Assembly (NCBI GenBank): GCA_024398055.1
Contig: CP073749.1
Span: forward strand, 2,542,594-2,606,593
Direction of reading: 5' to 3'
DNA: 64,000 nt
Origin: a bacterium SCSIO 12741
GTDB lineage: Bacteria > Bacteroidota > Bacteroidia > Flavobacteriales_G > Salibacteraceae
Position numbers and translations under genes: made by a program. Every line of letters begins with the position of its first letter. Position 1 is the stretch's first letter. Of this stretch, positions 21,867-30,981 are shown one piece after another. Below the pieces are notes generated by a model. It had not been told where the DNA came from. It did no database searches and saw only the letters and a list, made by a program, of their open reading frames with translations.

Positions 21867-21927
21867 TTCCATTTGATTCGACACCGAAAGGGAATGTCAT
21901 CACGTAAATCCCTTTAATTCAGATAAA

Positions 21928-22950
21928 GTGAAATTGGAAAACCATAACAAGAGAACGATTTTAATCACGGGAGCTACAGGTTTCTTGGGATCTCGAATCG
22001 TGGAGTACTTTGCCGGCTCAGGTGAATTCGATCATTTGATCGCAACCGGCCGAAAGTTCTCTTCCAACAATCGGGTGGATCATTCCAAGGTCAAGTATGT
22101 ATTGGGTGATTTGTCAGACCGATCTTTTGTGGAATCCCTCTTTTTGCAAAACATCAGCGTGGTGGTCAACTGTGCAAGCCTTTCGTCTCCATGGGGAGAG
22201 GAGGAGGCTTTTTACTCAGCAAATGTGAAAACACAGGAGCATTTGATTGCCATGAGTGAAGTGGCGGATGTAGAGCGCTTCGTTTATATATCTACTCCGG
22301 GTATCTATTTCAACTTTCAGGATGCGATGGGATTGGTAGAGGATTCGCCTTTGCCACAGAAAATGGTAAATGCCTATGCCGAAACTAAGTGGAAGGCGGA
22401 GTGCCTTTTGCGAAAATCCAATTTACCCTTTGTGATTCTGCGCCCCAGAGGATTAATCGGTCGTGGAGATACGGTAATTATGCCACGATTGGTGAGGGCT
22501 TGTGAAGAAAAGCGATTAAAAATGGTGGGGGATGGTCGCAACGTGGTGGACTTAACATCGGTACTTAATATGGTACAAGCGGTGGAACTTGCCATCAAGA
22601 CTCCGCATGTCAATGAATCGTACAACATCTCTAACGGTGAACCGGTGAATTTATGGGATTCGATTTTTTCAGTTTTAGAAGCTATCGGAATTCCAAAGCC
22701 CACCAAGCGCATTCCATATAAAGCTTTGCTGTGGATTGCTGGTTTGCTTGAATTTAAAGCCCGAGTGTGGGGTGGGCGTGAGCCAGTATTAACCAAGTAC
22801 TCGGTTGGCGTATTGGCTACCTCCTTCGTTTTTGATATTCGAAAGGCTCGGGAAAAACTGGGTTATCGTCCGACACAAACCACAGCAGAGGCGATGAATG
22901 AATTTGTTCAATGGTATTTAGCAAAACAACATGGTAGAAGTAAAGTTTGA
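21928..22950 (+). CDS. OleD-like NAD(P)-dependent epimerase/dehydratase (extended SDR)
   Basis: 340 residues, first gene of the five-gene operon. Rossmann motif GATGFLG (15-21), catalytic Ser122 in YISTPGIYF, and YAETK (Tyr150, Lys154). The C-terminal half (PRLVRACEEKRLKMVGDG, VVDLTSVLNMVQA, YNISNGEPVNLW) follows the 3-beta-HSD/OleD pattern closely as I recall it. OleD reduces the beta-ketoacid made by OleA to a beta-hydroxyacid. By analogy this enzyme would reduce the product of the FabH/OleA-like protein at 25013. GTG start, as no ATG fits. The 3' end overlaps the next gene by 20 bp. A nucleotide-sugar epimerase is the alternative, but no sugar genes are near. Confidence 0.8.
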   Translation: MKLENHNKRTILITGATGFLGSRIVEYFAGSGEFDHLIATGRKFSSNNRVDHSKVKYVLGDLSDRSFVESLFLQNISVVVNCASLSSPWGEEEAFYSANVKTQEHLIAMSEVADVERFVYISTPGIYFNFQDAMGLVEDSPLPQKMVNAYAETKWKAECLLRKSNLPFVILRPRGLIGRGDTVIMPRLVRACEEKRLKMVGDGRNVVDLTSVLNMVQAVELAIKTPHVNESYNISNGEPVNLWDSIFSVLEAIGIPKPTKRIPYKALLWIAGLLEFKARVWGGREPVLTKYSVGVLATSFVFDIRKAREKLGYRPTQTTAEAMNEFVQWYLAKQHGRSKV

Positions 22951-23758
22951 ATTGAGATCGGCAGGTTATTGCGAAGCCAAAGAATCACAGGCTTTGAGAG
23001 GTAGGCCCAATAATCCCATGAAGTTTTATGCTACCTATGCTCACATTGAACATCCGGTTCATGGACACATCCTATTTGATACGGGATATACCCGCCGTTT
23101 TTATGAAGGCACTCAAGAACTTCCTTTAAAGATATACGCCAACGTCACTAAGGTTTTCATCACCGAGGAAGAAGAGGCGAAAAATGCGCTGCAAGAAAGT
23201 GGCATTGATCCAGCCGCAATTAAGTACATAATTGTATCCCATTTTCACGCCGACCATATCGGAGGCCTCAAGGATTTTCCTAATGCTCAATTTATTTGCT
23301 CCAAGGAGGGCTTTGAAGATGTGATTGGAAAAACGGGCTTCTCTGCTTTGAGAAGAGGCTTCGTTCCTAACCTCCTTCCCGATGATTTTTCGGAAAGAGC
23401 TCATTTCGTTTCCTTCGATCGAGCCACCAAGAAGGTATATGGTCTGGGCAATGTGATTGATTTTTTTGGGGATGATTCTCTGATAATCTGTCGGCTTAAC
23501 GGACACGTCAAAGGGCAAATTGGTCTCTTGCTTCAAGCGGAAAAACGGATACTGCTTATTTCTGACGCTGCCTGGTTGACGGAGAATTACAAAGACCTGC
23601 ATCTGCCCAGCCCCATGGTGCGGTTGTTTTTTCATTCCTGGCGTGCCTACAAAGAGAGTCTTTACCGTGTTCATGCCTACCACAAGAGGAATCCGGAAAC
23701 TGAGATTATCCCCTGTCATTGCGAACAAACCTTTAGAAGGATAACCGGAAAAACATGA
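22931..23758 (+). CDS. MBL-fold metallo-hydrolase, AHL-lactonase-like
   Basis: 275 residues with a complete dinuclear zinc site: HFHADH (His104, His106, Asp108, His109), His192 in NGHVKGQ, Asp212 in SDAAW and His263 in PCHCE. The N-terminal HPVHGHILFDTGYTRRF strand and the spacing of ligands resemble the N-acyl-homoserine-lactonase branch of the superfamily. No signal peptide, so cytosolic. In the operon it occupies the place where Ole clusters carry the OleB alpha/beta hydrolase. A lactone or thioester substrate from the same pathway is a reasonable inference. It overlaps its neighbours by 20 bp and 4 bp (ATGA). Confidence 0.85.
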   Translation: MVEVKFELRSAGYCEAKESQALRGRPNNPMKFYATYAHIEHPVHGHILFDTGYTRRFYEGTQELPLKIYANVTKVFITEEEEAKNALQESGIDPAAIKYIIVSHFHADHIGGLKDFPNAQFICSKEGFEDVIGKTGFSALRRGFVPNLLPDDFSERAHFVSFDRATKKVYGLGNVIDFFGDDSLIICRLNGHVKGQIGLLLQAEKRILLISDAAWLTENYKDLHLPSPMVRLFFHSWRAYKESLYRVHAYHKRNPETEIIPCHCEQTFRRITGKT

Positions 23759-25035
23759 AACTATCCAAACCAGCCATCATCAAACACTTCCTAACCTTTC
23801 GCCTTTCTCGTCTCATGAGATCGAATTGGGTTGGATCAGCCAGGAAGAAAACATGGAAGAAAAACCTTTCGAGGTCACCTTTCTATAGTTCTCTTGTATC
23901 CTCGGGTGAATTTCCATTGATGAATAAGGAGCTCTTTATGGAGAACTTCGATTCTATCAATACGGTGGGAATAAAAAAGGAAGAAGCTTTTGCCCTTGCT
24001 CAAGAAAGTGAAAAATCCAGGGATTTTGCTCCAGCCATTCGGGGTATTAGTATCGGTCTTTCATCCGGAACCAGCGGAAATCGTGGAATATTTTTAACCA
24101 GTAAGCGGGAGAAGGAGTTATGGGTAGCAGCCGTTTTGGATCGGGTGATTGGAATTTCCTGGAAGAAACGGAAGGTAGCCTTTTTTCTTCGAGCGAATAA
24201 TAACCTCTATGAAGCGGTCCAATCCAGATTACTGGCCTTTCATTTTTTCGATATCAAGATTCCTCTAACCAACCACTTTCCAAATCTGATAGATCTGGAT
24301 CCTGATATTTTGGTAGGGCAGCCTTCTGTACTGGTCGCCCTGGCTCAACATTACGTGCGAATTGGAAAGAAGGCGGACTTTACGAAGGTTGTTTCAGTGG
24401 CTGAAGTCTTGGAAGAAGATCAACGAGATTTTTTGACTCAGGTTTTTGGGTGCAACATAAGTCAGGTCTATCAATGTACCGAAGGCTTTTTGGCATACAC
24501 CTGCCGGGAAGGGCACTTGCACCTAAATGAGGATTGGCTGGAAATTGAAAAAAGGTATTTGGATGATTCGAAGACTCGTTTTCATCCCATCATTACCGAT
24601 TACTTAAGAAGCTCTCAACCTGTGGTTCGGTATGAACTCAACGACATATTGCACGAAGGACCACCCTGCAGTTGCGGTTCGAAATCGACAGTACTGAGTA
24701 AAATCGAAGGTCGATCGGATGATGTTTTTCGATTTGAACAAGGAAATGCGGCTGTCGATATTTATCCGGATTTCATTCGAAGATCGGTCCTGTTGGCTTC
24801 TGAAGATATCGTCAACTACCGGGTAACCCGAATAGGTGAAAAAAAACTGAGCGTATTTCTGGAGGTGTTAAAGCCAGAAAAGCGGGAAATGCTATTTCAA
24901 CGGGTGCAAAAAGAATTGAAAGTCCTGTTTTCCACTTATGGAATAGAGGGCATGGAAATAATTAAAGCGGATTTGAATCACAATCCAATGAACAAATTCA
25001 AAAGGGTGAAAAATGAATATTCAAAGAACGTTTAG
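23755..25035 (+). CDS. F390-synthetase/PaaK-like adenylate-forming enzyme
   Basis: 426 residues, shorter than acyl-CoA ligases of the FadD type. The ATP-binding P-loop is LSSGTSGNRG (102-111). VYQCTEGFLAYTC is the A5-like region. PVVRYELNDILHEGPPCSCGS carries the Cys-rich turn typical of the phenylacetate-CoA-ligase/F390-synthetase branch, and GRSDDVFRF the A8-like hinge. The C-terminal lid ends NHNPMNKFKRVKNEY with the catalytic-type Lys. It would activate a carboxylate as acyl-AMP. In Ole pathways OleC uses adenylation to close a beta-lactone; this protein is from a different subfamily but could take that place. Coupled to both neighbours (ATGA upstream, 23 bp overlap downstream). Confidence 0.82.
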   Translation: MKLSKPAIIKHFLTFRLSRLMRSNWVGSARKKTWKKNLSRSPFYSSLVSSGEFPLMNKELFMENFDSINTVGIKKEEAFALAQESEKSRDFAPAIRGISIGLSSGTSGNRGIFLTSKREKELWVAAVLDRVIGISWKKRKVAFFLRANNNLYEAVQSRLLAFHFFDIKIPLTNHFPNLIDLDPDILVGQPSVLVALAQHYVRIGKKADFTKVVSVAEVLEEDQRDFLTQVFGCNISQVYQCTEGFLAYTCREGHLHLNEDWLEIEKRYLDDSKTRFHPIITDYLRSSQPVVRYELNDILHEGPPCSCGSKSTVLSKIEGRSDDVFRFEQGNAAVDIYPDFIRRSVLLASEDIVNYRVTRIGEKKLSVFLEVLKPEKREMLFQRVQKELKVLFSTYGIEGMEIIKADLNHNPMNKFKRVKNEYSKNV

Positions 25036-26014
25036 CATAAAAGGGGTAGGGAAATACCTGCCGAAAACCTCGGTGCATAGTCACGAGATTGAAGATGAAT
25101 TGGGCTTGCCCAAAGGATACATCTATAAAAATGTGGGTGTAGAGGTGCGTCATAAAGCTCGGGTAGAGTCAAATTCCTACATGGGAGAGCAGGCGTTGAG
25201 GGCCGCATTGGCCGATGCCAACATGACCATCGGCGATATTGATTGCCTTATTGGAGCCTCAGCTACATTCGACTACATCATTCCGAATCGGAGTTCGATG
25301 ATCAAACATCAATTTCCGGAAGCAAATAGCCTTGATTTTCCCTGTATTGATATCAATACGGTTTGCACCAGTTTTATCTCTGCTCTGGATTATGCCTCTT
25401 TTTTACTCTCTACCGGGACCTATAAGAATGTAGCTATCGTCAGCTCTGAGCGCAGCTTGAAGGGATTGAACCCAGATGATGCTGAAACATTCGGCCTTTT
25501 TGGAGATGGTGCGGCAGCTGTTATTCTGAATTCGGCCAGAGAAGGGGGATTGATCAAACACTCCTGGAAGACCTATAGTGAGGGTGCGAAGTACACCATT
25601 ATTGAAGGGGGCGGAAATGAGAATCATCCGCAGGAGGTTCCTTACGATTCATCGTTGTACTCCTTTAAAATGCAAGGTAGCAAGTTGCTCAAGTGTGCTA
25701 TGGAAACTTTGCCCCGATACCTCAAGGATTTTTTTGGGAAGTTGAATCTTTCTTTACCCGATGTTGATCTCATCGTTCCTCACCAAGCCAGTAAACTGGG
25801 GTTGCGTATGTTGGCATCTTTGAATAACGGTTCTTCGCACAACATTTTTGACCATCTCGCTCATCATGGAAACTGCATTGCGGCATCGATTCCCATTGCT
25901 TTGGTGACGAGCATAAAGAATCAGAGACTTAAGGAAGGGGATACTTGTTTTCTATTGGGTACTGCTGCCGGAGTTTCGATAGGTGGATTACTCTTTAAAT
26001 ATACCCGGACATGA
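25013..26014 (+). CDS. FabH/OleA-like 3-oxoacyl synthase III (thiolase superfamily)
   Basis: 333 residues. Catalytic triad Cys118 (DINTVCTSF), His257 (VPHQAS) and Asn287 (HHGNCIA), with FGDGAAAVIL and the terminal glycine-rich LGTAAGVSIGGLLF loop. All features for Claisen condensation are intact. The N-terminal half is diverged from housekeeping FabH (GLPKGYIYKNVGVEVRH, IGASATFDYIIP). It sits in an operon without ACP or other fab genes, which favours a dedicated role like OleA, joining two acyl chains. Start ATG 25013 lies inside the preceding gene, and the stop overlaps the next ATG (ATGA). Confidence 0.88.
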   Translation: MNIQRTFSIKGVGKYLPKTSVHSHEIEDELGLPKGYIYKNVGVEVRHKARVESNSYMGEQALRAALADANMTIGDIDCLIGASATFDYIIPNRSSMIKHQFPEANSLDFPCIDINTVCTSFISALDYASFLLSTGTYKNVAIVSSERSLKGLNPDDAETFGLFGDGAAAVILNSAREGGLIKHSWKTYSEGAKYTIIEGGGNENHPQEVPYDSSLYSFKMQGSKLLKCAMETLPRYLKDFFGKLNLSLPDVDLIVPHQASKLGLRMLASLNNGSSHNIFDHLAHHGNCIAASIPIALVTSIKNQRLKEGDTCFLLGTAAGVSIGGLLFKYTRT

Positions 26015-27153
26015 ATTTGGTATTGGCCAATGGAATGCTGCTCGTGCTGGTCTTAGTAGAGTTGGGCTTTCTTCTATTTGTCCGGAAAGAAAAGGTCCCT
26101 TGGAAAGAGGTGGTCTTTAACCTAAATAGTGGTCATATATTTATGTGGGTTCTCCGTGGAATAGAGATTTCGGCTTTTCTATTCATTGCCAAGCACTGGA
26201 GTTTTTCCTGGATTGAAAGCTGGCCTTATGTCTTGAAATGGGTATTTGCTTTTCTTGCCTGGGATTTTTGTTTTTACTGGCTTCATCGACTTCATCATAA
26301 ATTTCCGTTGCTTTGGGCGGTACACGTTGTCCATCACGAAGGAGAGCATTTTAGCTTGTCGCTCGGCATTCGAAATTCCTGGTATTCCTCCCTAACCTCA
26401 CTTCCCTTTTTTGTGGCACTCGCCTTGATCGGAGTTCCGGTGGAAATTTTCATTGCTACTTCAAGCATTCATTATTTTATTCAATTCTACAACCACAATC
26501 GGGTGGTAGGGAAGAGCGGTTGGTTAGAGAAAATCATGATTACTCCCTCCCATCATCGGGTGCACCACGGAAAAAATCCGGAGTACTTGGATCGGAATTT
26601 TGGCGGAACTCTGGTGATTTGGGATAAGCTCTTTGGAACTTTTCAGGCCGAGATAAATTCTGTGCCCATTGAATTTGGTGTGAAGGATTATAAAACCAAT
26701 TACAATGTCCTTTGGGCAAATAACCTGCCCTTCTTCAAATTGTTGGGGATTAGAAACGAGAACGGTAAGCCCCAATCCTTCATTTATCGGGTATCGGATT
26801 ACTTGATCGGAACGGGTGGGCTTTTACTTTTTGGCCTGCTTCTATTCTACATTTCCATTGAAGGTAGGGTACCTGTAATTGACCAGGCGGGATTATTTGC
26901 CATCATCTTTTTAGGAACAATTGCCTTAGGAGGAATGTCTGAAGGAAAATTATGGGGGCTGTCTATTTGGGGATTCGTTTTTGGAATCCTATTTCCAGCC
27001 CTTCTTTTCTACCAGCAAATTTCCGATGCCATTCTCTGGGTGCTTTCCGGACTAATGGTCATTCACAGTTTAGTCACCGTGATTACCACCAGCAAGTATC
27101 CGATTGGAGAATTGCCTTCCCAAAAAATGGATGAATCTAATATTCTGCCTTAG
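26011..27153 (+). CDS. Sterol desaturase/fatty acid hydroxylase family membrane protein
   Basis: 380 residues. The three histidine boxes of membrane di-iron oxygenases are intact: HRLHH (92-96), HVVHH (105-109) and HHRVHH (181-186). Membrane helices lie near 5-24, 48-62, 74-91 and 130-150. After the catalytic part (to about 250) there is an extra C-terminal membrane unit of about four helices (270-365), found in one branch of this family. The enzyme would hydroxylate or desaturate a lipid with O2. As the last gene of the operon it probably modifies the condensed product. Its stop overlaps the convergent purL stop by 4 bp (TTAG). Confidence 0.87.
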   Translation: MNLVLANGMLLVLVLVELGFLLFVRKEKVPWKEVVFNLNSGHIFMWVLRGIEISAFLFIAKHWSFSWIESWPYVLKWVFAFLAWDFCFYWLHRLHHKFPLLWAVHVVHHEGEHFSLSLGIRNSWYSSLTSLPFFVALALIGVPVEIFIATSSIHYFIQFYNHNRVVGKSGWLEKIMITPSHHRVHHGKNPEYLDRNFGGTLVIWDKLFGTFQAEINSVPIEFGVKDYKTNYNVLWANNLPFFKLLGIRNENGKPQSFIYRVSDYLIGTGGLLLFGLLLFYISIEGRVPVIDQAGLFAIIFLGTIALGGMSEGKLWGLSIWGFVFGILFPALLFYQQISDAILWVLSGLMVIHSLVTVITTSKYPIGELPSQKMDESNILP

Positions 27154-30100
27154 GCGTTCGTTTCAACCCAGCTGCGTGCATTCACAAAGGCTTCGATCCA
27201 AGGGCTCAGCACATCATCGCGCTGATCTGCTGGGTAATGAGCCCAGTTCCATGGAAATACCGATCTCTCGAAGTGAGGCATAATGGATAGGTGTCTACCA
27301 TCGGCACTGGCAATTCCAGCAGCGTGGTAGTCAGATCCATTTGGATTCCCAGGATAGCCCGTGTGGCTGTACTTGGCAATGATGTTGTAATCTGCTTCCG
27401 ACTGTGGAAGGTCAAAATTCCCTTCACCGTGAGCTACCCAAATTCCAAGGCGCTTTCCAGATAGAGATCCAAGCATTACGGAATTGTTTTCGGGAATGTC
27501 TACGTTTACAAAACCAGATTCAAATTTTCCGGATTCGTTGTGCAGTAGCTTCGGATGATTTTCATGATCTGGATACAAAAGCTCCAATTCATTCATCAAT
27601 TGACAACCGTTGCAAATTCCAAGAGACAGGGTGTTCGGACGGGCATAGAAATTATCCAGAGCCTTTTTTGCTTTTTCATTGTGCAAGAATGCTCCTGCCC
27701 AACCTTTCGCTGAACCGAGTACATCTGAATTCGAGAATCCACCAACAAATGCGATGAAGTTGACATCCGAAAGATCTTCAGCTCCCGAAATCAAATCAGT
27801 CATGTGAATGTCTTTCACATCAAAACCGGCCAGGTGCATGGCATAGGCCATTTCCCGATCACCGTTCACACCTTTCTCACGAATGATAGCGGCTTTAACT
27901 CCAGTTTTATTTTTACGATCTGGATCTAAGCCAAGAACGTCGTATTGCCCTTTGAAATCTGCTGGGAAGCGGAATTCCAAAGCTTGGTTTTTATAGTTGT
28001 TGAAACGCTCAGTAGCCAATGATTCTCCACTCTGCTTCTTGTCTAACAGATGAGAAGTTTTGTACCAAGTGTCTCTTAAACTTTTAATGTCAAAGCGGTA
28101 GTCGTTGCCTTTGGTTTTTATCGCTACTTCACTTCCGGCTTGATAGCTTCCTGCTTTGTACCAGGTCGCATTAATCTGATTCAATGTTTCACTTACGGCA
28201 TCCATCTGAGCCGCATCTACTTGAATCAGGATTCCTGCTTTTTCAGAGAACAACAATTGAATGTCGTCACCAGCAGGAATTTCGGATAGGTCTAAGTTCC
28301 AACCTGAATTTGTTTCAGCAAAAGTCATTTCGAGCAAAGCGGTAATCATACCTCCAGCTGAAATATCATGACCTGCCAGGATTTTTCCTTCGCTAATCAA
28401 CCCTTGAACCGCATTGAACGTGGCTGCAAATTTCTTAGCATCCAAAATGGCAGGAGCTTGAGAACCAATTTTATTAACTACCTGAGCGAAACTACTTCCA
28501 CCCAATTTGAAATCGTCTTCTGAAAGATCGACATAGATTAAGCTGGATCCTTCAACAGGCTGAACAACCGGTTCTACGATTCGTCTCAAATCAGAAACTT
28601 CACCCACAGCACTGATAATTACTGTACCTGGAGCGTATACCGTTTCGTTCGGGTATTTCTGAGCCATGGAAAGAGAATCCTTTCCGGTTGGAATATTGAG
28701 TCCCAACTCACAAGCAAAATCACTTACTCCTTGAACAGCGTCGTATAGTCGGGCATTTTCACCTTCATTTTTGGCAGGCCACATCCAGTTTGCACTAAGC
28801 GATACTCCTTTAATCCCATCTTGGATAGGAGCCCAAATCAAATTGGTAAGGGCTTCGGCAATGGATGCTTGAGAACCCGCAATCGGATCAATCAAAGCTG
28901 ATACTGGAGCGTGCCCGATAGAAGTTGCAATTCCTTTCTTTCCGCGGTAATCCAAAGCCATCACTCCCACATTATTCAGAGGAAGTTGGATAGGACCAGC
29001 TGTTTGCTGTTTGGCAACGCGACCGGTTACGCAGCGATCTACTTTATTGGTCAACCAGTCTTTACAAGCTACAGCCTCCAATTGCAAAACAGCATTGAGG
29101 TAAGTAGAGAGTTTTTCGGCCTGGTAGCTTACCGCATCAAAATTGCTGGCTTGGCGCTTATCTTCCAAAATGGTTTTAGGCGATGAGCCAAACATGTGGG
29201 TGAGATCCCAATCCATCGGATTGGTGCCACTTTCTTTATTTTCAAATCGGAACTCGTGTTTTCCGGTAGTTTCTCCAACTACGTAGATTGGAGCACGCTC
29301 ACGAGTTGCAATTTTTTGAAGCAATTCAAGATCCTCTTTTTTGAGGATAAGTCCCATTCGTTCCTGAGACTCGTTGCCAATAATTTCTTTGTCAGATAGA
29401 GTAGGGTCACCAACAGGAAGTTTCTTTACGTCAATGATTCCACCGGTTTCTTCCACCAATTCAGACAAGCAGTTCAAGTGTCCACCAGCTCCATGGTCAT
29501 GGATGGATACAATCGGATTCTTCTCCAATTCGGCCATGGCTCGAATGGCGTTGTAAACCCGTTTTTGCATTTCCGGATTCGAACGTTGAATGGCGTTTAG
29601 TTCAATACCACTGGAAAATTCACCGGTAGCTACTGAAGACACAGCTCCACCTCCCATTCCAATGCGGTAGTTGTCTCCACCCATAACTACGATTTGATCG
29701 CCAGCATCTGGAGTATCTTTTAAGGCTTCTTGCTTTTTACCGTATCCAATTCCACCGGCCAGCATGATTACCTTATCAAATCCGAATTTCTTTTCGCCTT
29801 CTTCGTGTTCAAAGGTGAGTACCGATCCATTAATCAACGGCTGGCCAAACTTGTTTCCAAAATCGGAAGCACCATCAGATGCTTTAATCAGGATATCCAT
29901 CGGAGTTTGGTACAACCATTTTCTCTCATCCATGTTTTCCCAGTTCCGGTCATTTTCCAGGCGGGAATAGGAAGTCATGTATACGGCGGTTCCGGCCAAA
30001 GGCATAGATCCTTTTCCACCGGCCATTCTATCGCGAATCTCTCCACCACTTCCGGTTGCAGCCCCGTTAAAGGGCTCAACGGTTGTTGGGAAGTTATGGG

Positions 30101-30842
30101 TTTCCGCTTTGAGCGAAATCACAGAATCAAATTCTGAGGTAACGAAAGTGGAAGACTCATCTTGGCGCTCAGGGGCGAATTGCTCGGCTTTGGGTCCTTC
30201 GATAAAGGCTACATTGTCTTTGTAGGCGCTAACAATTCGATTCGGATTTTCGGCCGAGGTTTTCTTGATCAGTTTGAATAGAGAAGAAGGCATTTCTTCA
30301 CCGTCGATGATAAACTGACCGTTAAATATTTTATGACGGCAGTGCTCTGAATTAACCTGGGAGAATCCAAAGATCTCGCTATCGGTCAATTTTCTGCCCA
30401 GTTGTTCAGCTACATCACGTAGGTAGGCAATTTCTTCGCCGCTAAGGGCCAGCCCTTCCTGCTTGTTGTAAGCTTCAATATCTTCAATATACTCAACCTG
30501 ATCAGGCTGCTTGTCAATGGTAAACAGGGATTGATCCAGGTTTTGGTAGAGAACTTCCAGCATCGGATCATGGTCTGCCGATTCATTTTCCACCTGAAAG
30601 AATTCTTCAATTCGTTCGATTCCTTCAACACCCATGTTTTGGGTAATTTCAACTGCATTGGTACTCCAAGGGGTAATCATCTCCCGGCGTGGGCCTACAA
30701 AAAAACCTTCTACCGTTTCGGTATCGAGGGGAGTAGCATTTCCAAAAAGCCAGGTGAGTTTGGAGAGGTCGGCTTCTGATAATTTTCCGGAGAGACCCAC
30801 TGCGTAAAATTTAGTGGAATCGGAAGCGAAGAACTGAATCAT
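27150..30842 (-). CDS. purL: Phosphoribosylformylglycinamidine synthase
   Basis: 1230 residues from ATG 30842 (MIQFFASDSTKFYAVG). An upstream in-frame start at 30884 would add 14 residues (MILRDRKQGK...) and is less likely. This is the large single-chain purine enzyme converting FGAR to FGAM with glutamine and ATP. Visible parts are an N-terminal PurS-like region, two AIRS-type halves (SEHCRHKIFNG, ETHNFPTTVEPFNGAATGSGG, GGDNYRIGMGGGA, HDHGAGGHLN), and a C-terminal glutaminase with the nucleophile in LGICNGCQLMNEL and a later His/Glu pair (MPHFERSVFPWNW). Full family length. A TACTTTTG element lies about 70 nt upstream. Confidence 0.97.
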   Translation of the reverse strand: MIQFFASDSTKFYAVGLSGKLSEADLSKLTWLFGNATPLDTETVEGFFVGPRREMITPWSTNAVEITQNMGVEGIERIEEFFQVENESADHDPMLEVLYQNLDQSLFTIDKQPDQVEYIEDIEAYNKQEGLALSGEEIAYLRDVAEQLGRKLTDSEIFGFSQVNSEHCRHKIFNGQFIIDGEEMPSSLFKLIKKTSAENPNRIVSAYKDNVAFIEGPKAEQFAPERQDESSTFVTSEFDSVISLKAETHNFPTTVEPFNGAATGSGGEIRDRMAGGKGSMPLAGTAVYMTSYSRLENDRNWENMDERKWLYQTPMDILIKASDGASDFGNKFGQPLINGSVLTFEHEEGEKKFGFDKVIMLAGGIGYGKKQEALKDTPDAGDQIVVMGGDNYRIGMGGGAVSSVATGEFSSGIELNAIQRSNPEMQKRVYNAIRAMAELEKNPIVSIHDHGAGGHLNCLSELVEETGGIIDVKKLPVGDPTLSDKEIIGNESQERMGLILKKEDLELLQKIATRERAPIYVVGETTGKHEFRFENKESGTNPMDWDLTHMFGSSPKTILEDKRQASNFDAVSYQAEKLSTYLNAVLQLEAVACKDWLTNKVDRCVTGRVAKQQTAGPIQLPLNNVGVMALDYRGKKGIATSIGHAPVSALIDPIAGSQASIAEALTNLIWAPIQDGIKGVSLSANWMWPAKNEGENARLYDAVQGVSDFACELGLNIPTGKDSLSMAQKYPNETVYAPGTVIISAVGEVSDLRRIVEPVVQPVEGSSLIYVDLSEDDFKLGGSSFAQVVNKIGSQAPAILDAKKFAATFNAVQGLISEGKILAGHDISAGGMITALLEMTFAETNSGWNLDLSEIPAGDDIQLLFSEKAGILIQVDAAQMDAVSETLNQINATWYKAGSYQAGSEVAIKTKGNDYRFDIKSLRDTWYKTSHLLDKKQSGESLATERFNNYKNQALEFRFPADFKGQYDVLGLDPDRKNKTGVKAAIIREKGVNGDREMAYAMHLAGFDVKDIHMTDLISGAEDLSDVNFIAFVGGFSNSDVLGSAKGWAGAFLHNEKAKKALDNFYARPNTLSLGICNGCQLMNELELLYPDHENHPKLLHNESGKFESGFVNVDIPENNSVMLGSLSGKRLGIWVAHGEGNFDLPQSEADYNIIAKYSHTGYPGNPNGSDYHAAGIASADGRHLSIMPHFERSVFPWNWAHYPADQRDDVLSPWIEAFVNARSWVETNA

Positions 30843-30913
30843 AAATCGTATTGTTTTTCCTTGTTTTCTATCCCGAAGGATCATACAACGAATACGTCTG
30901 TTTTTAGAAGAGG

Positions 30914-30921
30914 CAAAAGTA
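30914..30921 (-). promoter_or_regulatory. -7 promoter element for purL (TACTTTTG)
   Basis: Perfect TAnnTTTG on the minus strand, 71 nt before ATG 30842. No clear TTG at the canonical distance. Confidence 0.55.
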
Positions 30922-30981
30922 ATTATTAGCCCTGACAGGCTCTACATTTACTCCGATTATTATTAACATTGCCACGCGATT

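Larger units (their letters stand above)
21460..21927. other. Intergenic region with inverted repeat and gene remnant
   Basis: 468 bp without a credible intact gene. It holds an imperfect inverted repeat close to the HTH gene (21493-21510 with 21532-21549). It also holds a short open stretch (21705-21836) that reads like a protein fragment, and a terminator-like hairpin (21838-21861) before the lipid-like operon. An 84-codon open frame at 21450-21704 has no protein-like character. Confidence 0.6.

Noticed and set aside
21928-27153. Canonical oleABCD cluster
   Set aside because: There is no OleB-type alpha/beta hydrolase and no OleC-type ligase. Only A- and D-like members are present, so the canonical name does not apply.
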